From Lantana camara (lineage: Eukaryota > Streptophyta > Magnoliopsida > Lamiales > Verbenaceae), in the NCBI GenBank assembly GCA_037501455.1, contig CM074857.1:102953501-103017500 (forward strand): a DNA stretch of 64,000 bases, in the 5' to 3' direction. Every line of letters begins with the position of its first letter. The first letter of the stretch is position 1. A program made the translations under genes and the position numbers. Positions 33,321-45,597 of the stretch are shown piece after piece. The notes under the pieces are model-generated. The model made no database searches, was not told the origin of the DNA, and was given only the letters and a program-made list of their open reading frames with translations.

Positions 33321-33929
33321 TCTATTCTATGGAATTGGAAATTACCAAAAATTCAATTTTATTCTCCTTTGCATATCTTTTTAATAATTATGAAAAAACT
33401 AAAAAATTAAGGGCACGATCAATGTTCAAACTAAAATGAACAATATACTTGAATGGAAAAATATATAGAAGTTATAAATTTTAATTGAAATATAAATTAT
33501 TAAACTTATGATAGATTGGGAATATAAATAGTCAATAATGAAAAATACCATAAAATTACATATACAAATATCTATATGTTTATATAATAATTTTAAATTT
33601 TTTTTTAGGGGGTCAATTGTACCCCTCAAGAGTGAGTGGCTGTATGTTGATGGTGTCTCGATTTGACGTGTTGAGTGAGCTGCTAGATCGACCATCAAAA
33701 CTCATAATTTTACATTTGGGAAAATAGCTCGACTTAAGAGTTGTGCTGTGAAAGGGAACAAATGTGAGCTCAAGATCAAGTTGGGGGAATGAGAGTTGTT
33801 CTTAAGGTTGGTTCTTCTCAATCGTATTAGTTTAGCAATCAAAGAAGGCCGAAACGGGAAAAACAGGGGATGCTCACCGACACCATGTCGCTTGAATCAC
33901 CCAAAATCCACAACGTTAACTCACTAAGA
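33321..33929. other. Spacer before repeat copy 2
   Basis: AT-rich to about 33600, then 300 bp of mixed composition with no recognisable ORF or terminal repeats. Confidence 0.4.
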
Positions 33930-35010
33930 GCCTAAGCTGTTATGTGGTTATTTAGGTAAATTGTCTTCTATACCCTCCTTGGACCGGCACTGTTGAAGGT
34001 GTCTTACATGATGGTAACAGAACAAATAGCACATAAGGGCCCCCAGGAGGCACTAGACATGAAATAGAGGTAAGCATTGGGGCTGGAGCTTGGTTGTCTT
34101 TCTTGTCCGAAAACGACGATTTCACATGTTACTAGTTTTGTGACCATGTGGCATGCTTCCCACTTACAAAATGGGGGGAAAATGTTGGTTGGGAGGGCAA
34201 AAATGCCATTTTAGGTTTAAGCACACATGGATGATGACCATGTCGAAACTCGGTAAAAGTTATTTTGCGTTCGAGTTGGATTGAACTAGTAAGTTATCTC
34301 GCTTCATGTTTACGCGATGCAGAAACTTGTATTTAGCCTTAGTAGCTAGCAATTTTCTCAGGTATGATGTGTATGTACTTTGGCGACTTTGTTTACTTCA
34401 TATATGATATAGGAGTTGAGGAGGAATGAATGCTTACACACAAAGTTTGGTATGGGAAGTGAGGACTGAGGCCATCCAATTATTCAACTTGTCGCATCCT
34501 TGATTTGTTACAAGTGACGCAAATACCTAATTGTGAACAACATACATTTGACTATGTCTCTGTGTCCAAACCCGTGTTTTACACTGAATTAAATTAATTT
34601 TTTTTTTTTACATATCCCCAAGTGGTCAGAGGAATTCGGACTCAGGTCATTGCCCTGAAAAAAGAATCCTTTAGCCACTTGAACCAATCCCTATTAGCAT
34701 TACACTGAATTAAATTAACTTGGCTACTTTTGTGTAAAAAGCATATTTGTACGGCAATCTTGAGATATACATTTGTCCTAAAGCAGGCATATTCGAAGGC
34801 CTCTTTAGATAAAGCCATACAAAGTAAGAACTTGCCATCAATCGATCACTCAGTTTCAGGTGCTTAGACACAAAAGGGAGTAAAGTATACACACGAAAGG
34901 GTTCATCCTTAGCCTCTTTACTACCAAAGATGCATGAATACAGATACGAACACGTGAATCTTGTTTTTATCTTAGATTTACCAAGTAAAAGGTATCAGAC
35001 ACGAGGATCC
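33930..35010 (+). repeat. 1.1-kb dispersed direct repeat, copy 2
   Basis: Counterpart of 23001-24095 in the same orientation, with numerous small indels; it lacks part of the block at 23300-23380. It is interrupted by a SINE at 34598-34699 that copy 1 lacks, so the SINE arrived after the duplication. Both copies flank the metallothionein/TRM32-like block. Confidence 0.85.
34598..34699 (-). mobile_element. tRNA-derived SINE (102 bp) with 19-bp TSD
   Basis: A perfect 19-bp duplication TTACACTGAATTAAATTAA brackets it (34579-34597 and 34700-34718). On -, it starts TGCTAATAGGGA, has a pol III A box (TGGTTCAAGTGG) and a B-box-like GAGTCCGAATTCC, and ends in a 12-A tail. The matching position in repeat copy 1 has no insert, confirming a clean insertion. 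Confidence 0.9.
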
Positions 35011-35592
35011 ACATGACACGGCGAAAGGGGTCCCTTTTTATATTCGTTTCTTACATGGGGATACAAAGTTTGGAACATAAATGGAACTCTTTGGCAGGAA
35101 GTAGTAAAATGATCATATGGGGCTGAAAGTGAACTCCAGAAAAGGCTACTGGAAAACCGCCCCACTCCCATATAGTACATTGAATGCCAGATCCATCTGC
35201 CACATGTTACCTTAACCCCACAGCCTTTACGAATTCCACACTTTTTTTCCTCTTCTTTGTCGGCTAATTACATCTACACCCCCTGTGGCTATCAGAATAG
35301 CAAAAACAGACCCTATAAAACACACTAATTGCCGAACAAGCTCCCTTCTTCGGTTAATTACATTTACCTCCCTCGCGATCTCTGTTGATTGTCTATATTT
35401 ATTAGATCTCTTCATATACATGATATATCATATAGTTTTACACATTATATGCTCAAAAAACCTAATAAATTACATAGTAAGGGTAATTATATTGCTTTTT
35501 TCCAAAGATTAGAAGGGCTTAATTGATTCTTGTTTTTACATAGGGTATTTTTTCCATTTTCTTGATCATAGGGGGAGTAAATTGCAATTCAG
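35011..35592. other. Protease upstream region
   Basis: Mostly AT-rich with no supported ORF; the boundary of the large duplication (shared with 55740 onward) falls near 35667, so this part is unique. Confidence 0.45.
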
Positions 35593-35620
35593 CCCCCCCC
35601 CCCCCCCCCCCCCCCCCCCC
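35593..35620 (+). repeat. Poly(C) tract, 28 bases
   Basis: Twenty-eight uninterrupted C residues, 90 bp upstream of the aspartic protease start codon. The opposite strand could form G-quadruplexes. The duplicate protease locus at 55.8 kb has no such tract. Sequencing error in its length is likely. Confidence 0.9.
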
Positions 35621-35709
35621 TCTCTGGCAATCTATAATAAGATTCACATGCCCCCATCTCTTACAGTTGTTGTGGCTACCTAAGGACCAAGAAAACCTGT
35701 CCAAGAACA

Positions 35710-37092
35710 ATGGTTTTCTCATCTTCTTACATCCTCGTTGCTCTCTCTCTCTTATATTCATTCTCCATCACAACCACCTCATCATCACCAATTCCCATTA
35801 CCCTTTTCAACCCAATCCCACATTCTGATCCATACCAGAAGCTGACACACTTAGCTTCAAGCTCCATAGCCAGAGCCCTCCACCTAAAGAATCCCAAGAA
35901 TGGCCCTATCCCCACCACCACCCCTCTGTACCCCTACAGCGGAGCTTACTCGATCTCCCTCAGCTTCGGCACTCCGCCGCAATCCATCCCATTGATCCTC
36001 GACACCGGAAGCAGCTTCTCGTGGCTTCCTTGCACTAAAAGATACATTTGCAAGAACTGCTCTGTTCCTACAGCTAACATTTCATCGTTCGTCCCGAAGC
36101 TGTCGTCGTCATCCAGGATGCTGGGATGCAAGAACCCGAAATGCGGTTGGGTTCATAAGTCGTTTGATCCGGAAACCGGATGTAAGGATTGCCAGCAGTC
36201 TGACCAGAACTGCTCGCAGATATGTCCTCCCTACATCATTCTTTATGGTTTGGGCTCCACCGGTGGGGTTCCCATGGTCGAGACCCTGAACATGGGCCAC
36301 GAGAAAGTCGAAGATTTTCTCGTGGGCTGTTCTCTGTTCTCCTCGAATCAGCCTGCAGGTGTGGCTGGATTCGGCAGGGGAATCTCCTCGGTACCGAGCC
36401 AACTACGCCTCAGGAGATTCTCGTACTGCCTTGTTTCCCACAAGTTCGATGACACTCCTAAAAGCAGCATGCTTTTTATGGATATCGGATCGGATTCGGA
36501 TAAAAAGACGGAAAAACTGAGCTACACCAACTTCTTGAAGAATCCTGTAACCCCAAACAGTGCCTTGGCAGATTACTACTATGTCGGGTTAAGGAAGATT
36601 ATGGTTGGTGGTAAAAAGGTTGATATACCCTATGAGGAACTGTCCCTCGACGTCGGTGGCAATGGCAGGACCATAGTCGACTCGGGGTCGACTTTCACTT
36701 ACATGAACAAGGTGGTTTTCAATGCGGTTGCAGATGCTTTTTCAGAGAGAGTTAAAGGGTATAAACGGGCAGAAAACATTGAGAATCAAACAGGGCTGAG
36801 GCCGTGCTTCGATGTCACGGGGGAGGAGACCGTGAAAATGCCGGAATTAGAGCTGCATTTTAAAGGCGGCGCCAAGATGGCTTTGCCGTTGGAGAATTAC
36901 TTCTTCGGTGTTGACGATGGCGAGAAGTTGGTTGTTTGTCTCACTACAGTGACGGATAATACGGTACTAGGGCCGGATCAAGTGAGCGGGGGGCCATCTG
37001 TAATTTTGGGCAACTTTTTTATGCAGAATTTTCAGGTGGAGTATGATCTGAGGAATGAGAGGTTTGGATTCAGACAAGAGTCTTGCTCATGA
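35710..37092 (+). CDS. Pepsin-like aspartic protease (A1 family), copy A
   Basis: Intronless, 460 aa. A secreted or vacuolar/cell-wall aspartyl protease of the plant A1 'atypical/nucellin-like' group. Residues 1-25 form a signal peptide (hydrophobic ILVALSLLYSF). There are two catalytic Asp motifs: DTGSS at 98-102 and DSGST at 324-328, the latter followed by FTYM. The flap-type Tyr is in YIILYGLGSTGG. Cys-rich stretches (140-170) and the C-terminal GNFFMQNFQVEYDLRNERFGF are typical. No plant-specific insert is seen. It converges with the XRN gene: the two stop codons are 330 bp apart. A deletion-bearing duplicate lies at 55848. Confidence 0.92.
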   Translation: MVFSSSYILVALSLLYSFSITTTSSSPIPITLFNPIPHSDPYQKLTHLASSSIARALHLKNPKNGPIPTTTPLYPYSGAYSISLSFGTPPQSIPLILDTGSSFSWLPCTKRYICKNCSVPTANISSFVPKLSSSSRMLGCKNPKCGWVHKSFDPETGCKDCQQSDQNCSQICPPYIILYGLGSTGGVPMVETLNMGHEKVEDFLVGCSLFSSNQPAGVAGFGRGISSVPSQLRLRRFSYCLVSHKFDDTPKSSMLFMDIGSDSDKKTEKLSYTNFLKNPVTPNSALADYYYVGLRKIMVGGKKVDIPYEELSLDVGGNGRTIVDSGSTFTYMNKVVFNAVADAFSERVKGYKRAENIENQTGLRPCFDVTGEETVKMPELELHFKGGAKMALPLENYFFGVDDGEKLVVCLTTVTDNTVLGPDQVSGGPSVILGNFFMQNFQVEYDLRNERFGFRQESCS

Positions 37093-37423
37093 CATGAACA
37101 CGGATATGATCAGAAGTAGATGAACGATTGATCCTCGTACTGTTGAGCTGTAAGATAATAGCTATGTTCTTTTCTATTTATTTTTTCAATTTTGTGTGAA
37201 TGATACAAATGATTTAAGTTACCAAATAAAGAACACAATGTGCTTCATTTTATATTGCATCAATATAATTCATAGTCGTACAAAAACATCCCCCCAATCC
37301 ATCTTATTCTTACAAAAGCATAATTCGATGTCTTCTATTTTCATCTTCAAAACAAAAAGGAAGTCTAGAGGATATTTGCACATTTCTTGCTTGGTTCTTT
37401 CCTGTCCATAAGTCTTCAAGGTG
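37093..37423. other. Convergent 3' UTR region
   Basis: 330 bp between the stops of the protease and XRN copy A. AT-rich with likely poly(A) signals on both strands; overlapping 3' ends are plausible. Confidence 0.5.
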
Positions 37424-40400
37424 CTACCATCCTCTACCTCTGCCACGACCCCTATGAGCCGACACCCGTCGGTTCGGACTAGGCATTTGGCTCGAACCTC
37501 CCACGAAGTTATTCTTCCAGGCACTTTCCGTATCAGCTCCCGATGCTTTACTTGATCTCCAATCGCCATTTGTGTCGCGTGTTCCACCATTGCCCGTGAC
37601 CAGTACATGTTTATAATTCAACACGGGATGCGGGGCTAGATAGACATCTCTCCTTGAAGATCCCACTGCCAATCTCCCATCATACTCGGTTTTTGCAACG
37701 GATGGCTGGTGATCCTCAGTTACATGCTCCCCGCAAACTGAACCTCGTTTAAATTCATGCACAGGTTTACTCACCAGAGACGGTCTTCCTCCGCCTGAAT
37801 TGAGTCCACAACCGGGCCCCTTGGTTACAAACTCGGGAGCATCTCGTGGGCTTGAATTATGATTGGTATCTTGTATCATTGCTCTTCGGTCCGGAAACCT
37901 GCATGTATGCAGAAGATCTAGCGTTAATGAATCTTATCTTGAAGTTGGCAATGATTTTCTTAACAGTGAAAACTAAACAAAACTTGGATTCGTTCTACAA
38001 AACACTGAAAGAGAACTAAATAGGAGATATTAACATATGTGCAGCGAAGAGCAGCAAGTGTATCGCAGGACCTGCTATATTCACGGGAAAAAGAAAGGGA
38101 CAGAGCTGAGATTTTAGTTCCGAATCCAAGGGGATGAATCCGATGGGGACGAAATTACAAATTTTTGTACGGAACATCGTGTAATTATAGAATCTATAAG
38201 ATTTAAGATCAAGTTGCGTACCGCCCTCTCTCTTTGTAGCAACCCCTGCTGGCCGAAAATGGTCTATTCGGGCAATGCATTTGACTGGAAGTCTCCACGA
38301 AGTTTTCCGTCCAACCACCTCCAGAATCAGCTCTCGCCGCTTTGCCAAAACCGATTCGCACGCCTGGCTTTGATATCCGAAGACCTCCAACGCCCTCATA
38401 TTTTTGTTGAACTGGTTTCAGTTCAACCACAGGTTCACTAACAGCAGAGTGTTTGCCTCTGCCTATATTACGGAATCCATGACCGGAACCTTTCTGTATA
38501 AATGCAGGTGGCGGAGTCTGCAGACTATAATCCCGTTTCTGATCGGTTTTAACCACTGGTCTTCCATTCTGACAAAACCTGTTGCCGTTGCTTGTGTTAC
38601 TTCTTCCATAACATTCATGCCAAAGCACGGTTTCCATTATATCCTCTTCCTCGACGGTCTGCAAAACCACATAAACGTTTAAAGAGTTGCAATTCAAGCA
38701 AATACATGGATATTACCTGTACACACACAAACACACTATCACGAGTTACCTTGTCTGGAATCGTTACACCAGCAAGGAGCCGAGGAACATTAGTGAATTC
38801 TTGATGTCTCTCGAAGAACACACACCTGACAATCAAGGAATTACTAAACTATCAATGGAAATACATCGAGCAAGAATGCAACGAACATATCGAAATCTCG
38901 ATTTACTTTCCGTTACTTACAAATCATTTATAGAACGACCGCACTTGTTATCGTCAACAGCTTCCGCGAGGTCTTCAGGCATCATATGTATGGTACCTTT
39001 AACTCCATCACTGAAATTGACGCATATGAACATACCACTGACATTTCAAATAGCTTCTTATAACATTTCAAAGTGTCACCAGAACATAATTTAGTACATA
39101 AAATTTCCAGATAAAATTTATATTTATACTTTCGTAAGATTGACTCAATTACTATACTATTGTTGTAGAAAGCGTCGCGTTAAACATGTCCAATTATAGC
39201 TTTCACAAGTAGCGCGATCGGGAAACATACATGGTACTATCCACCATTATTGCATCTTTGATCTTCTTCGATGCTCCTACTAGTCGGCCCCCCTGGCATG
39301 AGCATCGCGCAAACAACCGATCGAGAGACTCTGAATTCCTCAGTCTTTCATGATCCTTCATGATATGACAAAAGCTTAAGGACATACCCATTTTAAATGA
39401 AACAGCAGGGGCGTATAAATATATCATACCTCAAGCTCATTCTCAAGTTTCTTCGTCTCCTTAAGAAGACGCTTTTCCTCTATAAACGGGAGTTTGCATA
39501 TACCCTTGCATCGATGAAGAACGCCACAATATTCACCGAAAATAACAAGTATTTATTAAAAAATTAAATAAAAAATACTGTAATACCTGCCACATAAATC
39601 TTTTCCCATCTACATCTGTCTGAAACTCTGCAAATTATGAAGTGTCATAAAAATAGTACTAAATTTAGTTCATTTCCTAAAATTTTTAACATCAACAAAT
39701 ATTCAAATACCAACCACGCTTACCGGTGGGGTAGAAATCGATAATATTCGAGTTATCATCGATCATAAGCCCCTTATATGCCGTAGGCAATGCATGAGCA
39801 CTGCATACATACATTCACAACTCACAAGTATCAACAAGCAAAAAATTTCATTCAGAAACACAAAAATAAAAGAATAATAATACTACAAATTTTACCTCCT
39901 AGGTGGAAGAACTCCCATCAATTGGTCAAACGGTTTGAACGGTAAACCTTTCTGAAACTTTGTGTTCGTTTGGGCGAGTCCTTTCAAGTCGGATGCAAAG
40001 GGACCGTAGTGAAGCGGATAAAACCTACAGCTCGATCAAAAAAATAGCATTTATTTCTAATTTATAACTTAACTATAAGAAAATATAACCACAACGTAAG
40101 AAAAGATGTACCATGTCCATGAAGGAACACCGGAAAAATAATATAGAAGCACCCAACATAGGCCCTCGCCATACTTTGCAACCTAATAAGTTCGAGGCAA
40201 AAATGTAGATTTATATTTGTGAAAAGACAATGAATAAATCAATAAACGGGAAATTAACAAGTGACATATATTTGAACATTTCTACATACCACATTTTTTC
40301 GTGTTTCTTCCCTCTCATCTGCGCTTTGAGCAGAAAATTTTGCTGCATAGTACCTCTCCCTCCAACCAGGGGTGCCGTATTTCACCTATAACATAGATCA

Positions 40401-43400
40401 AAACGAAACTGTAAAACTTGATTATGTTACATTCAAATAATAACAACGAATCAGAAGCTGCGAGAGTCAAATAAAAATAGATGTAATTGCAGACCTTATC
40501 GGTTCCAAGAATGCCGTCCTTAAACAAATCAGACTGGCTGCGGATATAGTCTTTGAGATTTTGCTTTAGCTCTTTTGTATTATTTTCAACCTGAAACATG
40601 ATCACCACCAGCAATATTTGACTAAAAGATTACGAATTAGTTAAATATATAAAACACATCCTAGTTTAATGATATAGGACATAAGTTAGAGCCTGGACGA
40701 AGATACTTAGGCAACAAAAGCTCATACCGTATCACTGTCTCCTGGAGCAGACATCTGCAAGTCCAGCCATGCATAATTCATAAGATAAACTGATTAAAAC
40801 TATGAAATACGAAGATTAACACGAAAAACTAAAATCTATTTTTAGGGAAGAAGAAGGCATAGCCATACTTTACCAACATCAGCAGCAGCTACAGCATACG
40901 AACCCACAATGTCCGACACTCTTCCATCCTCAACATCATCTTGTTCATCATTTTTCTTCATCAAATAACGTTTCTAATGTTTAAAGTCCACCATCATAAA
41001 GCAAAATTTCTTAAATTTAGGATTTAGATTATAATAACAATTGCTCAACTAACCATATCTCTATATTCTGCGAGGATACGCCTCATTATCTTATCTCTTA
41101 TCTGAGATCTTTTGATGAATATTTTCTCCTCGTATGTTCCCACAGCTAGTATAAACTTCTCAACTCTTTTCAGCTTGATATATCCTCCTTTCTTGTCTTC
41201 CACCTAATTAAAGTTCCAAAATGAACACACGATTATTACAAGCAATAATTCAAGTGACACGCCACGTAGTTAGCGCTACCGGAACTCAAACGAACAAGGT
41301 CCAAACTAGAATTTGAAGGCATGATTTTGGAACTCATAGGAGTTACCTTTTGCATGTCGACCAAATAACCTCCCAAATTTCGGAACTCTTTCTTGTAAAC
41401 ATGCATTAACAAGTCGATACATCCCTAGTGATTACACAAGAATACTGTTATTATATATTACCATGAATGAAACAATTTAGCAGCGTATCTATTGGAGTTT
41501 CGTTAATGATAGACAACAGAGAAGAATCGGGACCTCATGGATTTCGAGGCTAGGCATATGAGGCAGAAAATCATTCCCAGCAAAGAAGCAAATAAAGATG
41601 AAATCATCAATAATCCTCTCAAGATCATACTCAAATTTCTCCGGAGGACTCGTAATGTTCAAGTCTAGTGCCAAATATTCTCGTAGGATCCACACGTTCA
41701 GAAACTGCACACAAACACCAAAAAAATGAGATCAAGAATTTAAGATAAATAAGAAAAGAAATGAAAATTTCATACATTATCCATATTCTTTAGAAGGGGA
41801 GTTAATCGTGATATACCTGATAAGTTTGCCTTTTGTTGACAGGCCCCTCGGTTTTATGTGAATCATATCTTAGAGATGTTTCGACACTAAGCTCAGGTTT
41901 CAGTGATAGAACCTCCTGTACATTAATGAAAAAAAAAGCATAACAAATTTTAAAAGATATTATCAGAAACATTGGAATGAAGCAGCAATCAGTCATATAA
42001 ACCGAAAACCTCTCTCAAAATGGAAAAATGAACTTCATGTGATGCCAATGCAAGCATGACCAAGTCTGCATCCTGCAAATCAAGTTTAATTCAAAAGAAC
42101 TTCGATTATGTATAATAAACTAAATATTAATGATAACTACATTAAATATATATATAGACACGCACACATTTGAAGCATGACTCATACCAGGCCATAGAGA
42201 CAATGCCTCGTATTTGGATCATATCCTGGCAACGAGCGTTGAGCCCGAATAAAGGAAATGATCTTGTGTTCCCCTTCGCCAGGAACATTATCATCAGATA
42301 GAATAACCTGCAAGCAGTCACAACATCAAGAAATTTTTATAATCTTATGCATAATGGGTGAAACTATTACTTTCTGTAGAATTTTTCAGACAACCTTAAT
42401 TTTTGTCCAAGCTAGATCTTCTTTCATCTTCCGAGTGATGTAGTTTTGAAGTTTTTCAGAAAGCATGTGCATAAATTCAGTTCCCGGTGTAATTACATTC
42501 CAATCGGAAACCTGTGATTCTTGCTTAGCCAAAACCGCTTTCCCTTGTCTTTCGAACTCTTTCCGCAACTTTTCCTCCATTTCTTCCTGATGATAACATG
42601 TAACAAATCAACCAAATAGTTCTGTACATGTAAACTACACACCATTCCACGCAACACACAAAAAACACACACTACCTATACATACACATAGAGAAAATTG
42701 CAAATTTGGTATACTAATGTGACTAATTCAGCGTTTTTGGTACATTTCATTTTCCGACGTTAAAATTGGACCGTATCTTCAAAATTAAGCAATTTAATGA
42801 ACTTTGTTTTTACCGGAACCCGATTTTGCCTGCAAGAAACTTGACCCGGTTTTACACGTGGCAAACACCTAGTTTGTCACGTGTAAATTCCAATGCGCAA
42901 AACCAATATTCAGTCAAAAAAGTGCATTAAATTGCTTGATTTTGAATATACGGTTCTATTTTATCGCCTGAAAATGAAATATAGCAAAAAAGCTAAATTG
43001 GTTAAGTTGGTATACCAAATTTACAATTTCCACCACACACATTCGTACAAGGAACAACCAAGCCAGGATTTTGCAAACTAAACACACACACACACTATAT
43101 ATATATATGGATTATGGATCGCACAGCCATTTGAGTGTCTTTGGAGGTACGAAATCGTCTGGCCCGCTGCTGATTCATCTTAGCCCGAGGAGCAACACCA
43201 TCTGAAGTCCATCGCAATTAACAAATTGTTACAAAAACCAGTATTAATCAATACAAATCGTAGTCTACTGCTTGATCACAAAATCAAAAACAAAAGAAAG
43301 ACCGTACCAATAGCCATGTATAGCAACTTGCGAGGCCTAACAATACTGAAGAGACCATCAATATACTGGCATATTCGCCCAAACACATCCTCAAAAGTAG

Positions 43401-43774
43401 TTGGTGGGGAAACCTGAACACCATGAAAACATTAGAACTAATCAATTATGAAACATAGAATTAACCAAGAATATGACAACAATAAACTGCACGCATATGA
43501 AAACAAAAGCAAAACAAGAACCCTCTTTCAGATCAACAGAAAAGGAAAAAAAAACAACAAAAAATTTTGGGAGAAAAGGGATGAAGAAGACATCGTTGTC
43601 GGGATGGAAGCAAGGATGGATGATCCCATTCATATCGAGGTAGAAATTGTCAAACTCAAATCCATTTGGGTTTGGCAAAGTGCAGTCAATTTCCTCCCCT
43701 TTCTCTTCAATTGCGTCAGTAACAATTTTGGGATACTTGTGAACCAACCACCTGTAAAACGAAGGTACCCCCAT
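37424..43774 (-). CDS. XRN: 5'-3' exoribonuclease (XRN) without zinc knuckle, copy A
   Basis: Degrades 5'-monophosphate RNA. 1052 aa in 24 in-frame exons: 43774-43592, 43413-43308, 43201-43125, 42586-42395, 42307-42188, 42072-42010, 41915-41817, 41704-41534, 41424-41347, 41203-41054, 40973-40869, 40754-40728, 40590-40495, 40385-40290, 40182-40112, 40024-39896, 39800-39724, 39627-39587, 39504-39430, 39355-39231, 39010-38921, 38825-38750, 38658-38222, 37898-37424. Start [10 protein letters not shown]; catalytic motifs [57 protein letters not shown]. After [10 protein letters not shown], exon 7 (33 aa, no Cys) replaces the CCHC knuckle found in plant XRN2/3/4 relatives. The last two exons are related RG-rich modules ending [12 protein letters not shown]. 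It could be cytoplasmic (XRN4-like) or nuclear; I cannot decide. Confidence 0.9.
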
Positions 43775-44797
43775 CTCTCACACACGCTCTTTCTGCCCAA
43801 AACAGAAAATACAGCTATATATGAGCTCTGAACACATGAGAAGGGGGTACTTATCTGCCAGTTTAGAGATGGTAAATAATGGTTGAGAGTTGGTATGTGA
43901 CTGTAACATGTGTTTACTTGGAAGGGGAGCAGGCCCGCATTAAAAACGGTGTATCCCCCTTTAGCTATGTAAGCCATCTACAGTGGATAAGGTAAATTGT
44001 CATATTTGCCATTTTTGCTTTGTGAAATTCTCGCCGTCTCTCCGCTTTTGATTTACTGTACTCGAACAAATGGTTTTCCTTTGAGGCCATCGCACAAACA
44101 GCTTCCGGGCTTCGAGCAAAGTATCAGTTTTCGATGACGAACACGAATCTGATGGCGTGAAGATTAGAATGCCAGTCGAGGGCTTTTGGCGGTGGGATGA
44201 ATAGCTGATCGGAAACGATGAAATATTAGTGGCATTTCCAATCGCAATTCTTACCGCCGTTAAGTCTGATTTGCGTTTCACAACAAGTCTCTTGTTTTAT
44301 TTATTTAATATTTTTAATTTATTATAATAAGTTTTAAAAATATAAACTTTAATTAATATTCAAAAAGAAAAACTTAGCTACGAGGAATTTTTATTTTTTA
44401 TTTAAATAAATTCGAATACACCAATATTTTTCAACAAACACTTCAATGAAAGTGGGTGATTATTAATTTGGGTGTTTTGCCCATACCCAAATTTCTTGAT
44501 CGGAGAATCAATGAGCTGTTGTACACGAACACGCCCCAACAATGCAATAATTGAACCACTGTACCAATACTCAAACAAGAAGGTAATAAGGGAAGGGACA
44601 TTATAGGAACTTCACCTAATTTTAATGAGCTTTACAAGTCCATGTAAACATCATACAAATTACATTATTCTACACCATATGCATAAACAGCCCAAGTAAA
44701 TGCTAATCCATCAATGATCAATCGATAACTCAACATCGATGGATTGGACTCTTGCCAAGTAAACGGACTCTTAGATGAGTTCATGCGCAGGATTAGA
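43775..44797. other. XRN copy A upstream region
   Basis: Promoter side of XRN copy A. An open stretch on - at 44000-44281 starts only with GTG and matches nothing I know. About 43880-44765 is absent from copy B, so it was inserted here or lost there. Confidence 0.45.
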
Positions 44798-45597
44798 CAG
44801 GGGCGGATCCAGAATTTTTTATCGGTCGGGGTTGAAAATTCATAGATCCCAATATATTAAAATAATAATAATAACTTGACACTATAACTCGTAGATTATA
44901 ATTGTTTTCGATGATTCGTATTCCCTTCAATTTGCTCTCATTCTTTTTTCTTAAACTAAAGTTTTCACGTACAGATACTAATATGGTCCCTTATTTAAAA
45001 AAAAAAAAAAACTAAAATTTATTTCGAGATTATAATATCCACCATCGAAAGTGTAGTAATTAATCTTTTTGGTAAATTATAGGTAAGTTAAAATATAAAC
45101 AATTAAATTAAAAAAACTATTAAGTCTTTTATATTCGAAATTAAAATTCGAATTCACAATATTTTATTAAAATAATATGTATTGAAAATTAGAGTTTTTT
45201 GTGATATTAATTTGACAGAGTTAGGTTTTGATTAGAATTACCTACGTGATCTGATATTTTTATCTTGCTAATATTATATGATACATTATCTATATATTAA
45301 GATACATTACACTAATTTTTCCTTACATAAAAATACAATACAATTGATTTTTTTTTTAAAGTGATCGGCGTATCATAACAAAAGGTTTATACTTTTAATT
45401 ATTTTCATATTCGAAACTTGAATTATATCTAATATAATATATACATATAACATTTAGTATATATAATAACTAGTAAAATTTATACTCCTAAAAAATGTTA
45501 ATTAATTTATTTTTAATATAATAATATATATTTGTATTTTAAAAATTAAATTTGAGAGGATTAGTGCAGAGGGATTGGGGGCCCTTTAGTGGCTCGG
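44798..45597. mobile_element. Copy-A-specific insertion (~0.8 kb)
   Basis: Relative to copy B, about 800 bp sits between GATGAGTTCAT and GGGGTTAG. It opens CAGGGGCGGATCCAGAATTT, a start shared by many dispersed plant repeats, and is otherwise AT-rich. No terminal repeat pair or target duplication was confirmed. Confidence 0.5.

Noticed and set aside
38687..39094. 135-codon plus-strand frame
   Set aside because: Runs antisense across XRN exons 21-22 and introns; its partner in copy B is not conserved as a frame.
44000..44281. 93-codon open stretch upstream of XRN copy A
   Set aside because: Starts with GTG, absent from copy B, no similarity recognised.
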